Source of the DNA: Candidatus Nanosynbacter sp. TM7-053
GTDB taxonomy: Bacteria; Patescibacteriota; Saccharimonadia; Saccharimonadales; Saccharimonadaceae
Length of the DNA: 64,000 bases
Direction: 5' to 3'
Assembly (NCBI RefSeq): GCF_022828375.1
Contig: NZ_JAJQJX010000002.1
Span: 145,868-209,867 of the forward strand
The position numbers and the translations under genes are program-made. This document shows, piece after piece, positions 34,069 to 42,042 of this stretch (position 1 is its first letter; every line of letters begins with the position of its first letter). The notes beneath the pieces are model-generated. The model worked only from the letters and a program-made list of their open reading frames with translations. It was not told where the DNA came from and did no database searches.

Positions 34069-34629
34069 TCATCTCATCCTCGGGAAAATTAGTCCAAATA
34101 GCGCAATTCCTGTTGCGACCGACACGTTGAATGATTCTTTTTGGCCGAACATTGGGATTTCTACAGTGAAATCGCAGTTGTCCAAAAGTTCCGGTGTGAT
34201 TCCGTAGACTTCTTCTCCAAGCAGCAGCGCAAATTTTTCAGGCGGCTGAAATTCTGATAACATCACGCTGTCTTTTGATTGCTCCAGCGCGATAATTGGC
34301 AAGTTTTCTGTTCGCTGATTCTCTTTAATCCAATCGTTAATATCTTCATAAAACTCAAATGGCACCAAACTTTCCGCACCTAAGGCTGTTTTATGAATTT
34401 GGCTGGTGATTTTCTCGCGAATATGCGGCAGGCGGGGATCTTCAGATCGAATTTCTCCATCGACAAGCGCGCAAGCAGGCGCCTTGCTACATAAACTCAA
34501 TTCTGGATACGGCGTGTAACCACTGAGAATAATCTTCTTCACACCAAATCCTTCGGCTGTGCGAAAAATTGCCCCAACATTATGCGTCGAGCGAATATTG
34601 TGAACTAACAGAGTAATTTCTGGATTCAT
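34069..34629 (-). CDS. TrmH/SpoU-family RNA 2'-O-ribose methyltransferase
   Basis: 186 aa. SPOUT motif 1 STHNVGAIFRTAEGFG with the catalytic Arg, motif 2 LLLGEEVYGI, and motif 3 IPMFGQKESFNVSVATGIALF with the knot residues. It methylates ribose in tRNA or rRNA; the target cannot be told. There is no N-terminal substrate-binding domain, as in TrmL-like short forms. TATAAT 34636-34641 ends exactly 6 nt before the ATG (leaderless). It is divergent from gspE. Confidence 0.9.
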   Translation of the reverse strand: MNPEITLLVHNIRSTHNVGAIFRTAEGFGVKKIILSGYTPYPELSLCSKAPACALVDGEIRSEDPRLPHIREKITSQIHKTALGAESLVPFEFYEDINDWIKENQRTENLPIIALEQSKDSVMLSEFQPPEKFALLLGEEVYGITPELLDNCDFTVEIPMFGQKESFNVSVATGIALFGLIFPRMR

Positions 34630-34680
34630 ATTACTATTATATCACTCGTCAAACCGTAAGCTTTTTGGTATAATTTTCAT

Positions 34681-36303
34681 ATGGACGAAGATAAAATTCA
34701 GGCGCGACGCCGCGAGCAGGATGAGGAAGCGACTCGTCGTCGAGCGTCAATTTTAGGACTTCAATATCTTGATGGGCGGGAATTTGAAGATACTTTACCT
34801 TTGCTTAAGGATGTTTTAACGATAGAAGAGATGTATAAAGGCAGGTTGGTTCCGTTAGCCTTTAATGAGGAAGACCAGTCTTATCGATTTGGTGTTACGT
34901 CGCAAACTTCTGAATCGTTGATGAAGCGGATGCGAGATCAATATGTTGAAAATGGCAAGCGAATCTTCTTCTTCCTAATTTCTGGTTCGGCGTTTCGGTC
35001 AATCATGCTCAGGTTTGATCCGCCAAAAAAAGTGATTTACGACAATATTGAAATTGCCAAGGAAGGTGATAGCGATACTCTGGCGCAGGTTACGCAGACT
35101 TTGGCTTCTGTGGGCACGAATGACGTGTTTAACTATTTGATTGACCAAGCGGATTTGTTGGGTGCGTCGGATATTCACATTGAAAATCAGCGTGAGTCGA
35201 TTCGAATTCGTATGCGTGTTGACGGAGCTTTGCACACGGTGGCGGAACTTAGCAGGGATAGATATCGAGTGATTATGGCGACTTTGGCGTCGCGCGCGAA
35301 TATTTCTAACGCTTCCAGAGAGCCTCAGTCTGGGCATATGCAGCAGGAAATTCATAGAGATGGCGCGTCGCACGTGCTGAATTTGCGTGTGGAAGCCGTG
35401 ATGACGGTGTATGGCTTGGACTTGGTGCTTCGATTGTTTAATTTTGACGAATCAATGTTGAACTTGGATCTCTTGAATATTTCAAAGAAAGAGCGCGAGC
35501 AAATCGATGAAGTCATTTCTCATCCGCGCGGGATGTTGTTGATGGTTGGTCCGACTGGTTCGGGAAAGTCCACAACGTTATATAGCATTCTTAATGCTCT
35601 TAATACGCCAGACCGAAAGATTATCACGCTGGAGGATCCTGTAGAAAATACGATTCCTGGGATTGCTCAGATTCCAATTGATACGACAAATGGACAGAGG
35701 TTTGCTGACGGTTTGCGCAGTGTTTTGCGTCTTGACCCAGACGTGGTGATGGTCGGTGAGATTCGCGATAATGAAACTGCGAAGACTGCGATTCAGGCTT
35801 CAATTACGGGACACTTGGTGCTGTCCAGCTTTCACGCCAATTCGACTGCGGCGGCGTTTAGTCGTATGATCGATATGATTGGGCAAAATCCGATTTTTAG
35901 CTCGGCGGTTCGGCTGGTGATTGCTCAGCGACTGGTGAGGAGATTGTGGGATGATAGCAAGGAAGAATATGAGCCAGATGAGGCGACTCGTAAGTGGGTA
36001 AAAGAGGTTTTGAAGGATTTGCCAGAGAATGTTGATTGCCCAGATTTGGATACGTTTAAGCTTTGGCGTGCGGTGCCAACGGACGACGTGCCGTTTGGCT
36101 ATAAGGGGCGAATTCCAGTAATGGAGCAACTGGTCGTGAGCGAGAATATTCAGAAATTCTTGCGCGGCGATGTTGAGGATGTACATACAGAAGCGATTGA
36201 AAAGGCTGCAAAAGAAGATGGTATGGTGACGCTACTTCAGGCTGGCGTGTTGGCGGCTCTTCGTGGTGAAACGACATTAGAAGAAGTCAATAGAGTAATA
36301 TAA
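34681..36303 (+). CDS. gspE: GspE/PilB-type secretion or pilus ATPase
   Basis: 540 aa. An N-terminal GspE-like domain, then a beta-domain (DIHIENQRESIRIRMRVDG), Walker A GPTGSGKSTT, Asp box ITLEDPVEN, Walker B-like LRLDPDVVMVGEIRDNETA and His box ITGHLVLSSFHAN. It powers type IV pilus assembly or type II secretion. The four-Cys zinc module of many GspE is missing; only one Cys (NVDCPD) lies in that place. No other pilus gene is adjacent. TATAAT 34669-34674 ends 6 nt before the ATG (leaderless). Confidence 0.9.
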   Translation: MDEDKIQARRREQDEEATRRRASILGLQYLDGREFEDTLPLLKDVLTIEEMYKGRLVPLAFNEEDQSYRFGVTSQTSESLMKRMRDQYVENGKRIFFFLISGSAFRSIMLRFDPPKKVIYDNIEIAKEGDSDTLAQVTQTLASVGTNDVFNYLIDQADLLGASDIHIENQRESIRIRMRVDGALHTVAELSRDRYRVIMATLASRANISNASREPQSGHMQQEIHRDGASHVLNLRVEAVMTVYGLDLVLRLFNFDESMLNLDLLNISKKEREQIDEVISHPRGMLLMVGPTGSGKSTTLYSILNALNTPDRKIITLEDPVENTIPGIAQIPIDTTNGQRFADGLRSVLRLDPDVVMVGEIRDNETAKTAIQASITGHLVLSSFHANSTAAAFSRMIDMIGQNPIFSSAVRLVIAQRLVRRLWDDSKEEYEPDEATRKWVKEVLKDLPENVDCPDLDTFKLWRAVPTDDVPFGYKGRIPVMEQLVVSENIQKFLRGDVEDVHTEAIEKAAKEDGMVTLLQAGVLAALRGETTLEEVNRVI

Positions 36304-36340
36304 TTGACTTTATAGCCATAAACTGATAAGATATTAGTTT

Positions 36341-37882
36341 ATGAGCGAAAGACAACGGGATGGTTATGTTGTTAAAGATAAACTATCTCATACAGAAGAT
36401 CTGAATAAAAACTACATAAGTCAAATTATAGATTATGTAAAGCTTATTATTAAGCATGTACCGTTTCTTGTTGAAGGTGAGGAGTTGCGCGGTGAATATC
36501 AAGAATCTTATGGGAAGGTTCTTGGGTTGTTTCAGCAAATTGAGGAGGAGTATAACGGGCTTTCAGATTGCATAGAGATAGATTTTGATATAGAGGAAGT
36601 CCAAGAATCATTAACAAGTATATTTAATGGAGCATACGAGAAATTTATAAGGGAAAATCTTAGTGTAGTTTTTCCCGAAAAGCTGGCGGAAGTGAATATT
36701 CCAGAATTTTGCCAAGCTGAAGAGTATGCTATTCCCGACGTAAGACGATGGCAGCACGCTAATAAAATAATTAGTCCTGAACTTGCAGATCGTGAATATA
36801 TGGACTTTATCGCAGAGGCAAGGGAGGCTGTGACTAAGAGCCTTACTAAGGATGAGGCTTTTGGTTTACCTGATGATTTTACAATTACTAGACCTGAATA
36901 CATTCCAGGTAATGATGGCAAGATGGAGTTGAGTAGTTTACTGAAAGACTTTGAGCGTCGGAAACTTGAAGAGGTTGAAGATGAGGAATGCAATGGTATT
37001 AATCCTGAGGGTGATTTAAAATTTGCCAACAGAGTTCTTAAGTTTATAAAATCCATAAAATTGCCAAGCGAAGAGGAATTAGCCAAGCAGTATAAAGAAG
37101 CGACAATTAAGGAAAACAGTCCAGTGGTTCGTAGCCTTGCTGAATCTATGGCTAAAGAGCATCTGAGCGAGTCTTTAGACGACGCCCTGAAGGTGCTTTC
37201 GGAGAAATTGAATAGCTATGAAGTGGCACCTAAAATCGCCGCTGAATCTTTGAATAAGGCGAAGAAGAGAAAGAGGAAGAAGCAATCACGCCAGGATAAT
37301 TGCGAGGTGAGTGGTCAGGATTTTCAGGCTACTGAGGTTAACTTAAAGGTTGGGGATTATATAGAACTTAGTCACGAAACATTTCCGTGGTTAGATGATG
37401 AAATGGCTAAGGTTTTATATATCGAGAGAAGCGGTAATGGTGTTGCGGTAGTAGTCGATACTCGTACTGAGGCAGCCAAGAGAATTGAACACAGAATGTC
37501 TGGCTATGAGACCAAGAAAAAGCAGAAGCGTATTTTGCCCATTCTTTATAATAAATTAAAATTAGCGGCAGAAATTGTTGCAACGTCAGATTCTGGATTA
37601 CGTGATTCTTGGACGACCTTAAGGCATCGAGACAAAAAAGAGTATCCTTTTAATATCTTTAGCTGGAAAACCCAAACGCCTGACGCACCAAGAATGTATG
37701 TGTCGCACATCGCTGTGGATAAGGTGGATGATGAGTCCGTGAGAGAGATGCTAAAAGATAACGGTATAACTCATTTGTTAATGCTTTTGGGCGCTTGCGA
37801 CAAAAATAACCAGGAAGAATTATTGCCAGTATTTACTGGGCGGACTAGGCGCATTGAGGCAGCTGACGGTGCTGGAGTTTAG
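36341..37882 (+). CDS. Unknown protein (513 aa), accessory
   Basis: 513 aa, no recognised family. Residues ~1-300 are acidic and helical. A Lys/Arg-rich hinge (KKRKRKKQSR, ~315) leads to a strand-rich region beginning VGDYIELSHETFPWLDDEMAKVLYI, like the start of a small beta-barrel. The C-terminal part reads ILPILYNKLKLAAEIV and then MYVSHIAVDKVDDESVREML. There are no membrane segments. Codons favour A/T endings (many ATA, AGA) compared with gspE and malic enzyme, a sign of recent arrival. A weak TAAGAT box lies 8 nt from the ATG. It could be a nucleic-acid-associated or conflict protein; unproven. Confidence 0.6.
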   Translation: MSERQRDGYVVKDKLSHTEDLNKNYISQIIDYVKLIIKHVPFLVEGEELRGEYQESYGKVLGLFQQIEEEYNGLSDCIEIDFDIEEVQESLTSIFNGAYEKFIRENLSVVFPEKLAEVNIPEFCQAEEYAIPDVRRWQHANKIISPELADREYMDFIAEAREAVTKSLTKDEAFGLPDDFTITRPEYIPGNDGKMELSSLLKDFERRKLEEVEDEECNGINPEGDLKFANRVLKFIKSIKLPSEEELAKQYKEATIKENSPVVRSLAESMAKEHLSESLDDALKVLSEKLNSYEVAPKIAAESLNKAKKRKRKKQSRQDNCEVSGQDFQATEVNLKVGDYIELSHETFPWLDDEMAKVLYIERSGNGVAVVVDTRTEAAKRIEHRMSGYETKKKQKRILPILYNKLKLAAEIVATSDSGLRDSWTTLRHRDKKEYPFNIFSWKTQTPDAPRMYVSHIAVDKVDDESVREMLKDNGITHLLMLLGACDKNNQEELLPVFTGRTRRIEAADGAGV

Positions 37883-37884
37883 TC

Positions 37885-39018
37885 CTATTTGATGACGCTT
37901 GAAACAGCTTCAACGACACCCTCATCAAACGCAGTTGGGACAACTTTATCGACGGTTGGATTTTCGACCAGGTTAGCTAGTGCTTTAGCAGCCGCCAATT
38001 TGTGCTGATCGGTGATTTTCTTAACTCCGTGATCTAATGCGCCGCGGAAAATTCCAGGGAAGGCTAGGGAGTTATTGACCTGATTTGGGAAGTCGCTACG
38101 ACCTGTACCGATGATTGCGACGCCGGCTTGCTTGGCGACATCTGGCATAATCTCTGGAACGGGATTTGCTAGTGCGAATACGATTGGATCTTTCGCCATT
38201 TTTTGGACTAATTCTGGAGTGAGAAGTCCTGCGCGCGATACGCCGATGAATACGTCTGCGTCGGTGATGGCGTCTTCAATTGAGCCAGATTGCGATGCGT
38301 CGACGTATTCCAATAGTGCGGTTTTTTCAGCGTTCAAATCTGTGCGTGATTTTCCGACAATTCCTCGGCTATCCACCGCTACGATGTCTTTAGCTCCGTA
38401 AAGATTTAACAATTTGATGATTGCTGTGCCAGCTGCGCCCGCGCCGATGACTACGAATTTGCAATCCGCCAGGTTTCGTCCTGTCAATTTGGCGGCGTTA
38501 ATTAAGCCCGCCAACACAACGACAGCCGTGCCGTGTTGGTCGTCGTGGAAGACTGGAATATCTAATTCTGCCTTCAATCGCTCTTCAATCTCAAAGCATT
38601 TTGGTGCGGCAATGTCTTCGAGGTTGATAGCCCCGAAACTTGGCGCAATAGCTTTAACTGTGGCAATGATTTCTTCTGGTTCGTGAACGTCTAATACAAT
38701 TGGCACGGCGTCGACATCGGCAAAATGCTTAAATAGCAAAGCTTTTCCTTCCATGACTGGCATGGCGGCTTTTGGGCCCAAATTGCCCAGACCCAAAATC
38801 GCTGAGCCGTCTGAGATTACGGCGACTAAATTGTTTGTCCAAGTGTATTTTGGTAAATCGGCTGGATTTTCGGCAATTGCTTGACTGACTGCGCCGACGC
38901 CAGGGCTGTAATAAGCGCTAAGTTTGTCGCGATTAAGCTCCTCTTTATCTCTGAGGCTAGTCGTAATTTTACCTTTGTATTTTTCGTGTAGTTCGAGTGC
39001 TAATTTATTGTAATCCAT
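37885..39018 (-). CDS. Malic enzyme (malate dehydrogenase, decarboxylating)
   Basis: 377 aa from ATG 39018; TATAAT 39025-39030 ends exactly 6 nt upstream, so the in-frame ATG at 39036 lies above the promoter. YYSPGVGAVSQAI, GLGNLGPKAAMPVMEGKALLF, NLEDIAAPKCFEIE, FHDDQHGTAVVVLAGL and the Rossmann VVIGAGAAGTAI identify the short bacterial form without a phosphotransacetylase tail. It converts malate to pyruvate with NAD(P)H. No TCA-cycle genes are nearby, so malate is probably taken up from outside. Confidence 0.95.
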   Translation of the reverse strand: MDYNKLALELHEKYKGKITTSLRDKEELNRDKLSAYYSPGVGAVSQAIAENPADLPKYTWTNNLVAVISDGSAILGLGNLGPKAAMPVMEGKALLFKHFADVDAVPIVLDVHEPEEIIATVKAIAPSFGAINLEDIAAPKCFEIEERLKAELDIPVFHDDQHGTAVVVLAGLINAAKLTGRNLADCKFVVIGAGAAGTAIIKLLNLYGAKDIVAVDSRGIVGKSRTDLNAEKTALLEYVDASQSGSIEDAITDADVFIGVSRAGLLTPELVQKMAKDPIVFALANPVPEIMPDVAKQAGVAIIGTGRSDFPNQVNNSLAFPGIFRGALDHGVKKITDQHKLAAAKALANLVENPTVDKVVPTAFDEGVVEAVSSVIK

Positions 39019-39046
39019 AACTATATTATACTCCAATTTTATTTAA

Positions 39047-39181
39047 TTGATATTTCTTCAGATTTGTGTTATTATCTTATGTAATTGTACGAGAGTTAAA
39101 TATTCGAGCCTTGTTTGATGTGGAGCCGCAGAGGTACAACTGCGTGGCCAGTCGGAGCGAGTTCGGAAGATAGGAAAAATT
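39047..39181 (+). promoter_or_regulatory. rplS promoter and ~100-nt leader
   Basis: TTGATA (39047-39052), a 17-bp spacer and TATTAT (39070-39075). The leader from ~39082 contains a stem at 39125-39148 (GCC-GCAG with CTGC-GT-GGC, 2-nt bulge) and a GGAGC/GTTCGG-rich tail before AGGA and the ATG. Ribosomal-protein leaders often bind their own product; an L19 leader is known in Firmicutes, but I cannot show that this is one. Confidence 0.5.
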
Positions 39182-39703
39182 ATGAGTTTTGAGTTAATCA
39201 ACAAAATCAACCAAGCACAAAAAAAGCAAGCAGTTGTCGATGCTCGCAGTGGTGACACAGTTCGCGTTTACCAGAAAATTAAGGAAGGCAACAAAGAGCG
39301 TATTCAGATGTTCGAGGGTGTTGTTATCCGCACCGACAATAAAAAATCACACACATCACGCATTACGGTTCGAAAGATCGCTTCAGGCGTTGGCGTTGAA
39401 AAGTCATTCTTGATACACAGTCCACTTATTGAGAAGATTGAGATTGTTCGTCGCGCTAAGGTTCGCCGCAAGTTCTTGAGCTTCCTTCGCCAGCGTAGCG
39501 GTAAGTCAGCTCGCTTGACGGCTAAGAATTTCGATCGTGCTGCTGTTAATGACATTCATGACGCTAAGGCAGAAGCGGAAGCTGAACGCTTGAAGGAAGA
39601 AGCTGCTCAGGCTGCTGCTGCAAAACAAGCTGAAAAAGATGCTGCTCAGGCTGAACTTGATGCTAAGGCTGCTGAAGTTGCAGCTCGCCATAAAGACGCG
39701 TAA
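39182..39703 (+). CDS. rplS: Ribosomal protein L19 with C-terminal extension
   Basis: 173 aa; the first ~115 residues are L19 (SGDTVRVYQKIKEGNKERIQMFEGVVI, SFLIHSPLIEKIEIVRRAKVRRKFLSFLRQRSGKSARL in pieces). After that follows a ~50-residue Ala/Glu/Lys helix (EAEAERLKEEAAQAAAAKQAEKD), which normal L19 lacks. Such charged tails occur in CPR ribosomal proteins. It has its own promoter and leader and is followed by a terminator. Confidence 0.95.
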   Translation: MSFELINKINQAQKKQAVVDARSGDTVRVYQKIKEGNKERIQMFEGVVIRTDNKKSHTSRITVRKIASGVGVEKSFLIHSPLIEKIEIVRRAKVRRKFLSFLRQRSGKSARLTAKNFDRAAVNDIHDAKAEAEAERLKEEAAQAAAAKQAEKDAAQAELDAKAAEVAARHKDA

Positions 39704-39724
39704 TTGTCTATTGGCTAATCGCTG

Positions 39725-39754
39725 AAACCGTCTCTTAATCTGAGGCGGTTTTCT
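39725..39754 (+). terminator. Rho-independent terminator of rplS
   Basis: AAACCG-T-CTC pairs with GAG-G-CGGTTT over a 7-nt loop, followed by a short T-rich run. It directly precedes the leaderless promoter of the next gene. Confidence 0.75.
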
Positions 39755-39771
39755 CATGTTATAATCTCAAT

Positions 39772-40269
39772 ATGGCAATATTTCATTATATATCCGTCCT
39801 TGTTCCGACGACCTTAGCTGTGGCAACACCTTATGTTTTGAAAAGAAACGGCTTTGATAATGAGAAAAAATATCTCTGGGTACTTTACACAGCGTGTTTG
39901 TTGTTTTTCGTATCTTGGTATTTGCCATCGCCGTTAATTGACGGACAGGACACTAGTTTTACGACGCACTTTGTGGGCGGCGGTCTATTTACGGGGCTAT
40001 TCTGGGCGTATTTGGTTTCGTCGATGAAATGGCGGGCGCATTGGCTGGTGGCGGCGTTTTCAGTATTTGCTTTAGTTTCGGCGCTGGGTTGTATTAATGA
40101 GTTGGCGGAATTATTTATGGTCAAGGCAGGTTTGGCGAGTATAAAATTGGACGACACAAATTGGGATATTTTGGCGAATACATTAGGCGCGGCAGCAGTT
40201 TGGATTGGCTGGATTATCGCGGATTTTATGACGAAAAAGGGAAGATTGTCAGGTGATTCTGGGGATTGA
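39772..40269 (+). CDS. Multi-pass membrane protein (DUF2238/VanZ-like pattern)
   Basis: 165 aa with about five hydrophobic segments. Conserved-looking polar residues (FTTHFVGGG, GCINELAELF and DDTNWDILANTLGAA) recall the DxxxDxxxNxxGA motif of DUF2238/VanZ-like membrane proteins. The function is unknown. TATAAT 39760-39765 ends exactly 6 nt before the ATG (leaderless). It overlaps rnhB-yraN by 17 bp. Confidence 0.65.
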   Translation: MAIFHYISVLVPTTLAVATPYVLKRNGFDNEKKYLWVLYTACLLFFVSWYLPSPLIDGQDTSFTTHFVGGGLFTGLFWAYLVSSMKWRAHWLVAAFSVFALVSALGCINELAELFMVKAGLASIKLDDTNWDILANTLGAAAVWIGWIIADFMTKKGRLSGDSGD

Positions 40270-41242
40270 TGAAGTCGGACGCGGCGCGTGGGCTGGACCG
40301 TTGGTGATTGGCGCGGTGGTTTTGGGCGGCGCTGAAATTGAAGGGCTTGATGATAGTAAAAAATTGACCAAAAAACGACGTAAATTGCTCGATGAGGAAA
40401 TTCGCGAGCAAGCGTCGGCTTGGGCGTTGGGCTGGGTTCCTGCTGAGGAGCTGGATGAAATGGGGATGAGCGAGGCGCTTAAACTGGCGACGCGGCGTGC
40501 AGTCAAAGAAATTCAAGCGAAATGTCAGAAAAATGGCTCGACGTTTGATGAGATTATTATCGATGGGACGGTCAATTTCTTGGCGGGTACGCCGTTAGAA
40601 AAGTACGTAACAATTATAGCGAAAGCCGACGGTCTGATTCCGAGCGTTTCGGCGGCGTCGATTATTGCTAAAGTGGCTCGTGATAAATTTATGGCGGAGC
40701 AGGATAATATTTATCCGGGATATGATTTTTCTTCACACGTTGGTTATGGAGTGGCGAAGCACCGAGCGGCTATTGACAATCTGGGCGTAACTCCGCTGCA
40801 TCGGCTGAGTTTTGCGCCGTTGGCTAAATATGCTGGCGTTGAGTCGAATTCGCAAAATGCGTCTGACGATAAAAAATATAAAAACCAGCAAAAAGACACA
40901 ACGCGTCAAATTGGTGATAAAGGTGAGCAAGCGGCGGCGGATTGGTTGGCGGGCGATGGTCATGAGATTATAGAACGGAATTGGCGAACACGATATTGTG
41001 AAATTGATATTGTTAGCAGAAAAGACAATGTTTTATATTTTACAGAGGTTAAATATCGGAAAAATGATAATTTCGGCGATGGCTTGGCGGCAATTACAAA
41101 TAAAAAACAGCATCAAATACGTTTTTCCGCAGAGATGTTCATGGCTAAAAATGCGCAATATGAAGGCTGCGATATGCAAATGCTGGCAATTTCTGTTGAT
41201 GGAAATCCGCCCGTAGTTGAAGAGTGTGTAGTGTTGGAATAA
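40253..41242 (+). CDS. rnhB: Ribonuclease HII fused to YraN (UPF0102) endonuclease-like domain
   Basis: 329 aa from GTG 40253 (AGGTG at the junction). Residues 1-~200 are RNase HII: GIDEVGRGAWAGPLVIGAV with D5 and E6, GTVNFLAGT, SIIAKVARDKFM and GVTPLHRLSF. After a polar linker, ~218-329 is YraN/UPF0102, a Holliday-junction-resolvase-like fold: GDKGEQAAADWLAGDGHEIIERNWR, EIDIVSRKDNVLYFTEVKYR (the E-x-D...E-x-K nuclease core). It removes ribonucleotides or RNA primers, with a possible DNA-cutting domain. The two genes are adjacent in many bacteria, but here they are one protein. Confidence 0.93.
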   Translation: MILGIDEVGRGAWAGPLVIGAVVLGGAEIEGLDDSKKLTKKRRKLLDEEIREQASAWALGWVPAEELDEMGMSEALKLATRRAVKEIQAKCQKNGSTFDEIIIDGTVNFLAGTPLEKYVTIIAKADGLIPSVSAASIIAKVARDKFMAEQDNIYPGYDFSSHVGYGVAKHRAAIDNLGVTPLHRLSFAPLAKYAGVESNSQNASDDKKYKNQQKDTTRQIGDKGEQAAADWLAGDGHEIIERNWRTRYCEIDIVSRKDNVLYFTEVKYRKNDNFGDGLAAITNKKQHQIRFSAEMFMAKNAQYEGCDMQMLAISVDGNPPVVEECVVLE

Positions 41243-41371
41243 ATTGTTCGCTTTCGTCGTTTTCGACTCATCAGCATAGACACGCATCTATGGAGCGAAC
41301 TGACAAGCAGGAGAATATGTGCGGCAGAGAGAACCGCCAAGAATTCTCGGCGGCTTGCCAGTCCGGCGGCG
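41243..41371. other. Hairpin-rich 3' region between rnhB and a cassette gene
   Basis: GTTCGCT (near 41247) pairs at long range with AGCGAAC (near 41295). CCGCC-AAGAA/TTCT-GGCGG (near 41335) forms a nearly perfect palindrome, followed by a GGCGGC/GCCGC stem. These probably end the minus-strand cassette transcript and/or rnhB. No gene is visible. Confidence 0.5.
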
Positions 41372-41770
41372 TTAGCCGCACGTGCCGGTGGGCATTTGTG
41401 TGGTTGGTGTGACACTCTGGATGTTCCAGAAGGTTGAGGCCCAGGGTACTCTGTACCCATAGGACTTGATGATGTAGGTCTCACCAACCTTGATACGGCC
41501 GTACAGGTCCGCGCTATCAAAGCGCGACCCCTGACTGCCGTAGTAGTCTTCCACTGTATACGTTTGGCCCGAAGTATAGACACGATACTCGTGTCCATCT
41601 CTTCCTTTCTGTACGGACTCCTTGCCGCACACAGTGACGATCTCCGTATGCTGGTTCCCTTGCGCCACCGAGGTGGCACAGGCGCGGAACCCAAAAGCAG
41701 CTCCGAAAACAATGATGAGAAGAATCACAAAGATCTTCCCTTCCGACATTTTCTTGTAGTTGTATCGCAT
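41372..41770 (-). CDS. GC-rich cassette: membrane-anchored protein, actinophage-like domain
   Basis: 132 aa. One membrane helix (residues ~12-33), then an external domain with VTVCGKESVQ, EYRVYTSGQTYTVEDYYG, FDSADLYGRIKVGETYIIKSYGYRVP and FWNIQSV. From memory this pattern (YT...F.V.D, SADLY..IK.G..Y, G.R.P, PNI) matches small proteins common in Actinobacteria and their phages, which I could not check. GC-rich codons, a consensus promoter and a 5' hairpin place it with the other four cassettes. The start could also be the Met at residue 8. Confidence 0.6.
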   Translation of the reverse strand: MRYNYKKMSEGKIFVILLIIVFGAAFGFRACATSVAQGNQHTEIVTVCGKESVQKGRDGHEYRVYTSGQTYTVEDYYGSQGSRFDSADLYGRIKVGETYIIKSYGYRVPWASTFWNIQSVTPTTQMPTGTCG

Positions 41771-42012
41771 TTTACCACTCTCTCCTCGCCCGGACGGAAT
41801 TGTCCGTGTTTTATAAAAACACTGCCCTGGCGCCCGGATGGCGCTTGAGCAAGATGAGGTTTCACGACACTATTTTGCTTCCGCTAAAATAACGCCATAA
41901 AATCTCACCTTGCTTTATTCTCAACTGCTTGTCAAAGTACGCTTTTGGACAAAACATTTGTTCTGTCAACAAAAGCTAATTCATTTATACCACTAATAGA
42001 ATAAAATGTCAA
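41771..42012 (-). promoter_or_regulatory. Consensus promoter and long leader with 16-bp 5' hairpin
   Basis: Minus-strand TTGACA (42007-42012), a 17-bp spacer and TATAAA (41984-41989). The expected start near 41977 coincides with a stem: GCTTTTG/CAAAAGC (7 bp) continuing after a 2-nt bulge into GACAGAACA/TGTTTTGTC (9 bp, one GU), 41941-41976. Further down the ~200-nt leader are GTGTTTT/AAACAC and CGGAC/GTCCG hairpins, the last just before GAGGAG and the ATG. Confidence 0.8.
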
Positions 42013-42042
42013 TAGATTTTGTCAAAAATGTGGCATAATATA

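Noticed and set aside
39082..39181. tRNA-like gene upstream of rplS
   Set aside because: No acceptor stem, T-loop or anticodon arrangement could be built.
14082..42012. Integron-type gene cassettes (attC sites) for the five GC-rich genes
   Set aside because: The end hairpins differ in sequence and lack the attC core sites; each cassette has its own promoter, and they are far apart, not in an array.
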